The translations under genes and the position numbers were made by a program. This document shows, in pieces, positions 63,684 through 64,000 of a stretch of 64,000 bases of DNA. The DNA comes from Jiella mangrovi. Its GTDB lineage: Bacteria > Pseudomonadota > Alphaproteobacteria > Rhizobiales > Rhizobiaceae. The notes beneath the pieces are model-generated. The model was not told the origin of the DNA, did not search any database, and saw only the letters and a list, made by a program, of their open reading frames with translations. Location: assembly GCF_017815135.1 (NCBI RefSeq), contig NZ_JAGJCF010000007.1, positions 62,001-126,000 on the forward strand. Direction: 5' to 3'. Position 1 is the stretch's first letter, and every line of letters starts with the position of its first letter.

Positions 63684-64000
63684 ATGATGCGCGGATTGAT
63701 GCAGGACTGGCCGCTACTGTGCTCGAAGGTGATCGACCATGCGGCACACGAGCATCCGCTGCGCGAGGTCGTCAGCCGCTCGGTCGAGGGGCCGATGCAC
63801 CGCACCAACTACCGCGAGGTGCGCGATCGCGCCCTGAAGATCGCCCAGATGCTCGAGCGCGACGGCTTCCAACCCGGCGACCGGATCGCCACCATGGCCT
63901 GGAACACCTGGCGGCATCTGGAATGCTGGTACGGCATCACCGGCATGGGCGGGATCTATCACACCCTCAACCCGCGGCTCTTCCCCGAGCAGCTCGCCTG
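63684..64000 (+). CDS. AMP-dependent acyl-CoA ligase, N-terminal part, cut by window edge
   Basis: About 105 residues are visible, starting MMRGLMQDWPLLCSKVIDHAA. The sequence RTNYREVRDRALKIAQMLERDGFQPGDRIATMAWN and then HLECWYGITGMGGIYHTLNPRLFPEQ (by span) is the N-terminal domain of long- or medium-chain fatty acyl-CoA synthetases. It would activate a fatty acid with ATP and CoA. GGGAGGA precedes two adjacent ATGs (63684, 63687), either of which may be used. The AMP-binding motif lies outside the window. Confidence 0.9.
   Translation, partial: MMRGLMQDWPLLCSKVIDHAAHEHPLREVVSRSVEGPMHRTNYREVRDRALKIAQMLERDGFQPGDRIATMAWNTWRHLECWYGITGMGGIYHTLNPRLFPEQLA

Noticed and set aside
1-64000. CRISPR arrays or rRNA
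   Set aside because: No regularly spaced repeats and no rRNA signatures were seen.

Overview
The window is about 64 kb of GC-rich DNA that reads as chromosome of a member of the Hyphomicrobiales (Rhizobiales), Alphaproteobacteria. Evidence: the ppx-ppk-hdaA-perM-pgsA block divergent from purM-purN, an HdaA with a clamp-binding motif, EcfG-type (GGAAC-N16/17-CGTT) promoters, a SigF/NrsF-type sigma/anti-sigma pair, and the general protein style. A family such as Aurantimonadaceae is possible but only a guess. There is no CRISPR array, intact insertion sequence, phage or rRNA.

Layout. 1-1.8 kb: end of a housekeeping stretch (pyrD, DUF952, small secreted coiled-coil protein, tRNA-Ser). 2.1-8.4 kb: a candidate envelope-to-second-messenger locus. 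A FecR-TPR-beta-barrel protein is translationally coupled to a CHASE2 class III nucleotide cyclase, and both diverge from a small membrane protein that looks like the PycTM effector family of Pycsar antiphage systems. 8.4-9.3 kb: decayed accessory DNA with an IS5-family transposase relic and an AraC-family relic. 9.3-28.3 kb: a catabolic region for amines/amino acids or short peptides: aldehyde dehydrogenases, a tartrate/malate-type dehydrogenase, SSADH, an FAD amine oxidase broken by one amber codon, two HAD hydrolases, an M20 deacetylase, a GNAT protein, a class III aminotransferase, a GhrA-like reductase with a probable frameshift, a family-5 ABC transporter, an Lrp regulator and a DadA-like oxidase. 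28.4-36.3 kb: a LysR-linked hydantoinase/oxoprolinase (hyuAB) operon that also carries the alpha and gamma parts of a three-component HcnABC/opine-oxidase-like dehydrogenase. A candidate beta part is divergent across a large dyad. 36.7-44.3 kb: two chemoreceptors flanking a ClC chloride protein and a cupin. 44.3-53.2 kb: core genes for polyphosphate, replication control, phospholipid and purine synthesis. 53.3-64 kb: small envelope and stress genes (I78 inhibitor, Cys4 protein, cytochrome c', SodB, L,D-transpeptidase, a NavAb-like sodium channel, a Rieske-FAD reductase, ECF sigma/NrsF) and the start of an acyl-CoA ligase.

The most promising candidate for an undescribed system is the 2.1-8.4 kb locus. 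The genes suggest an outer-membrane barrel/TPR/FecR sensor feeding a CHASE2 cyclase, with a PycTM-like membrane effector next door. The wiring is inference; the domains and gene arrangement are read from the sequence. The other strong candidate is the hydantoinase plus split three-component dehydrogenase locus.
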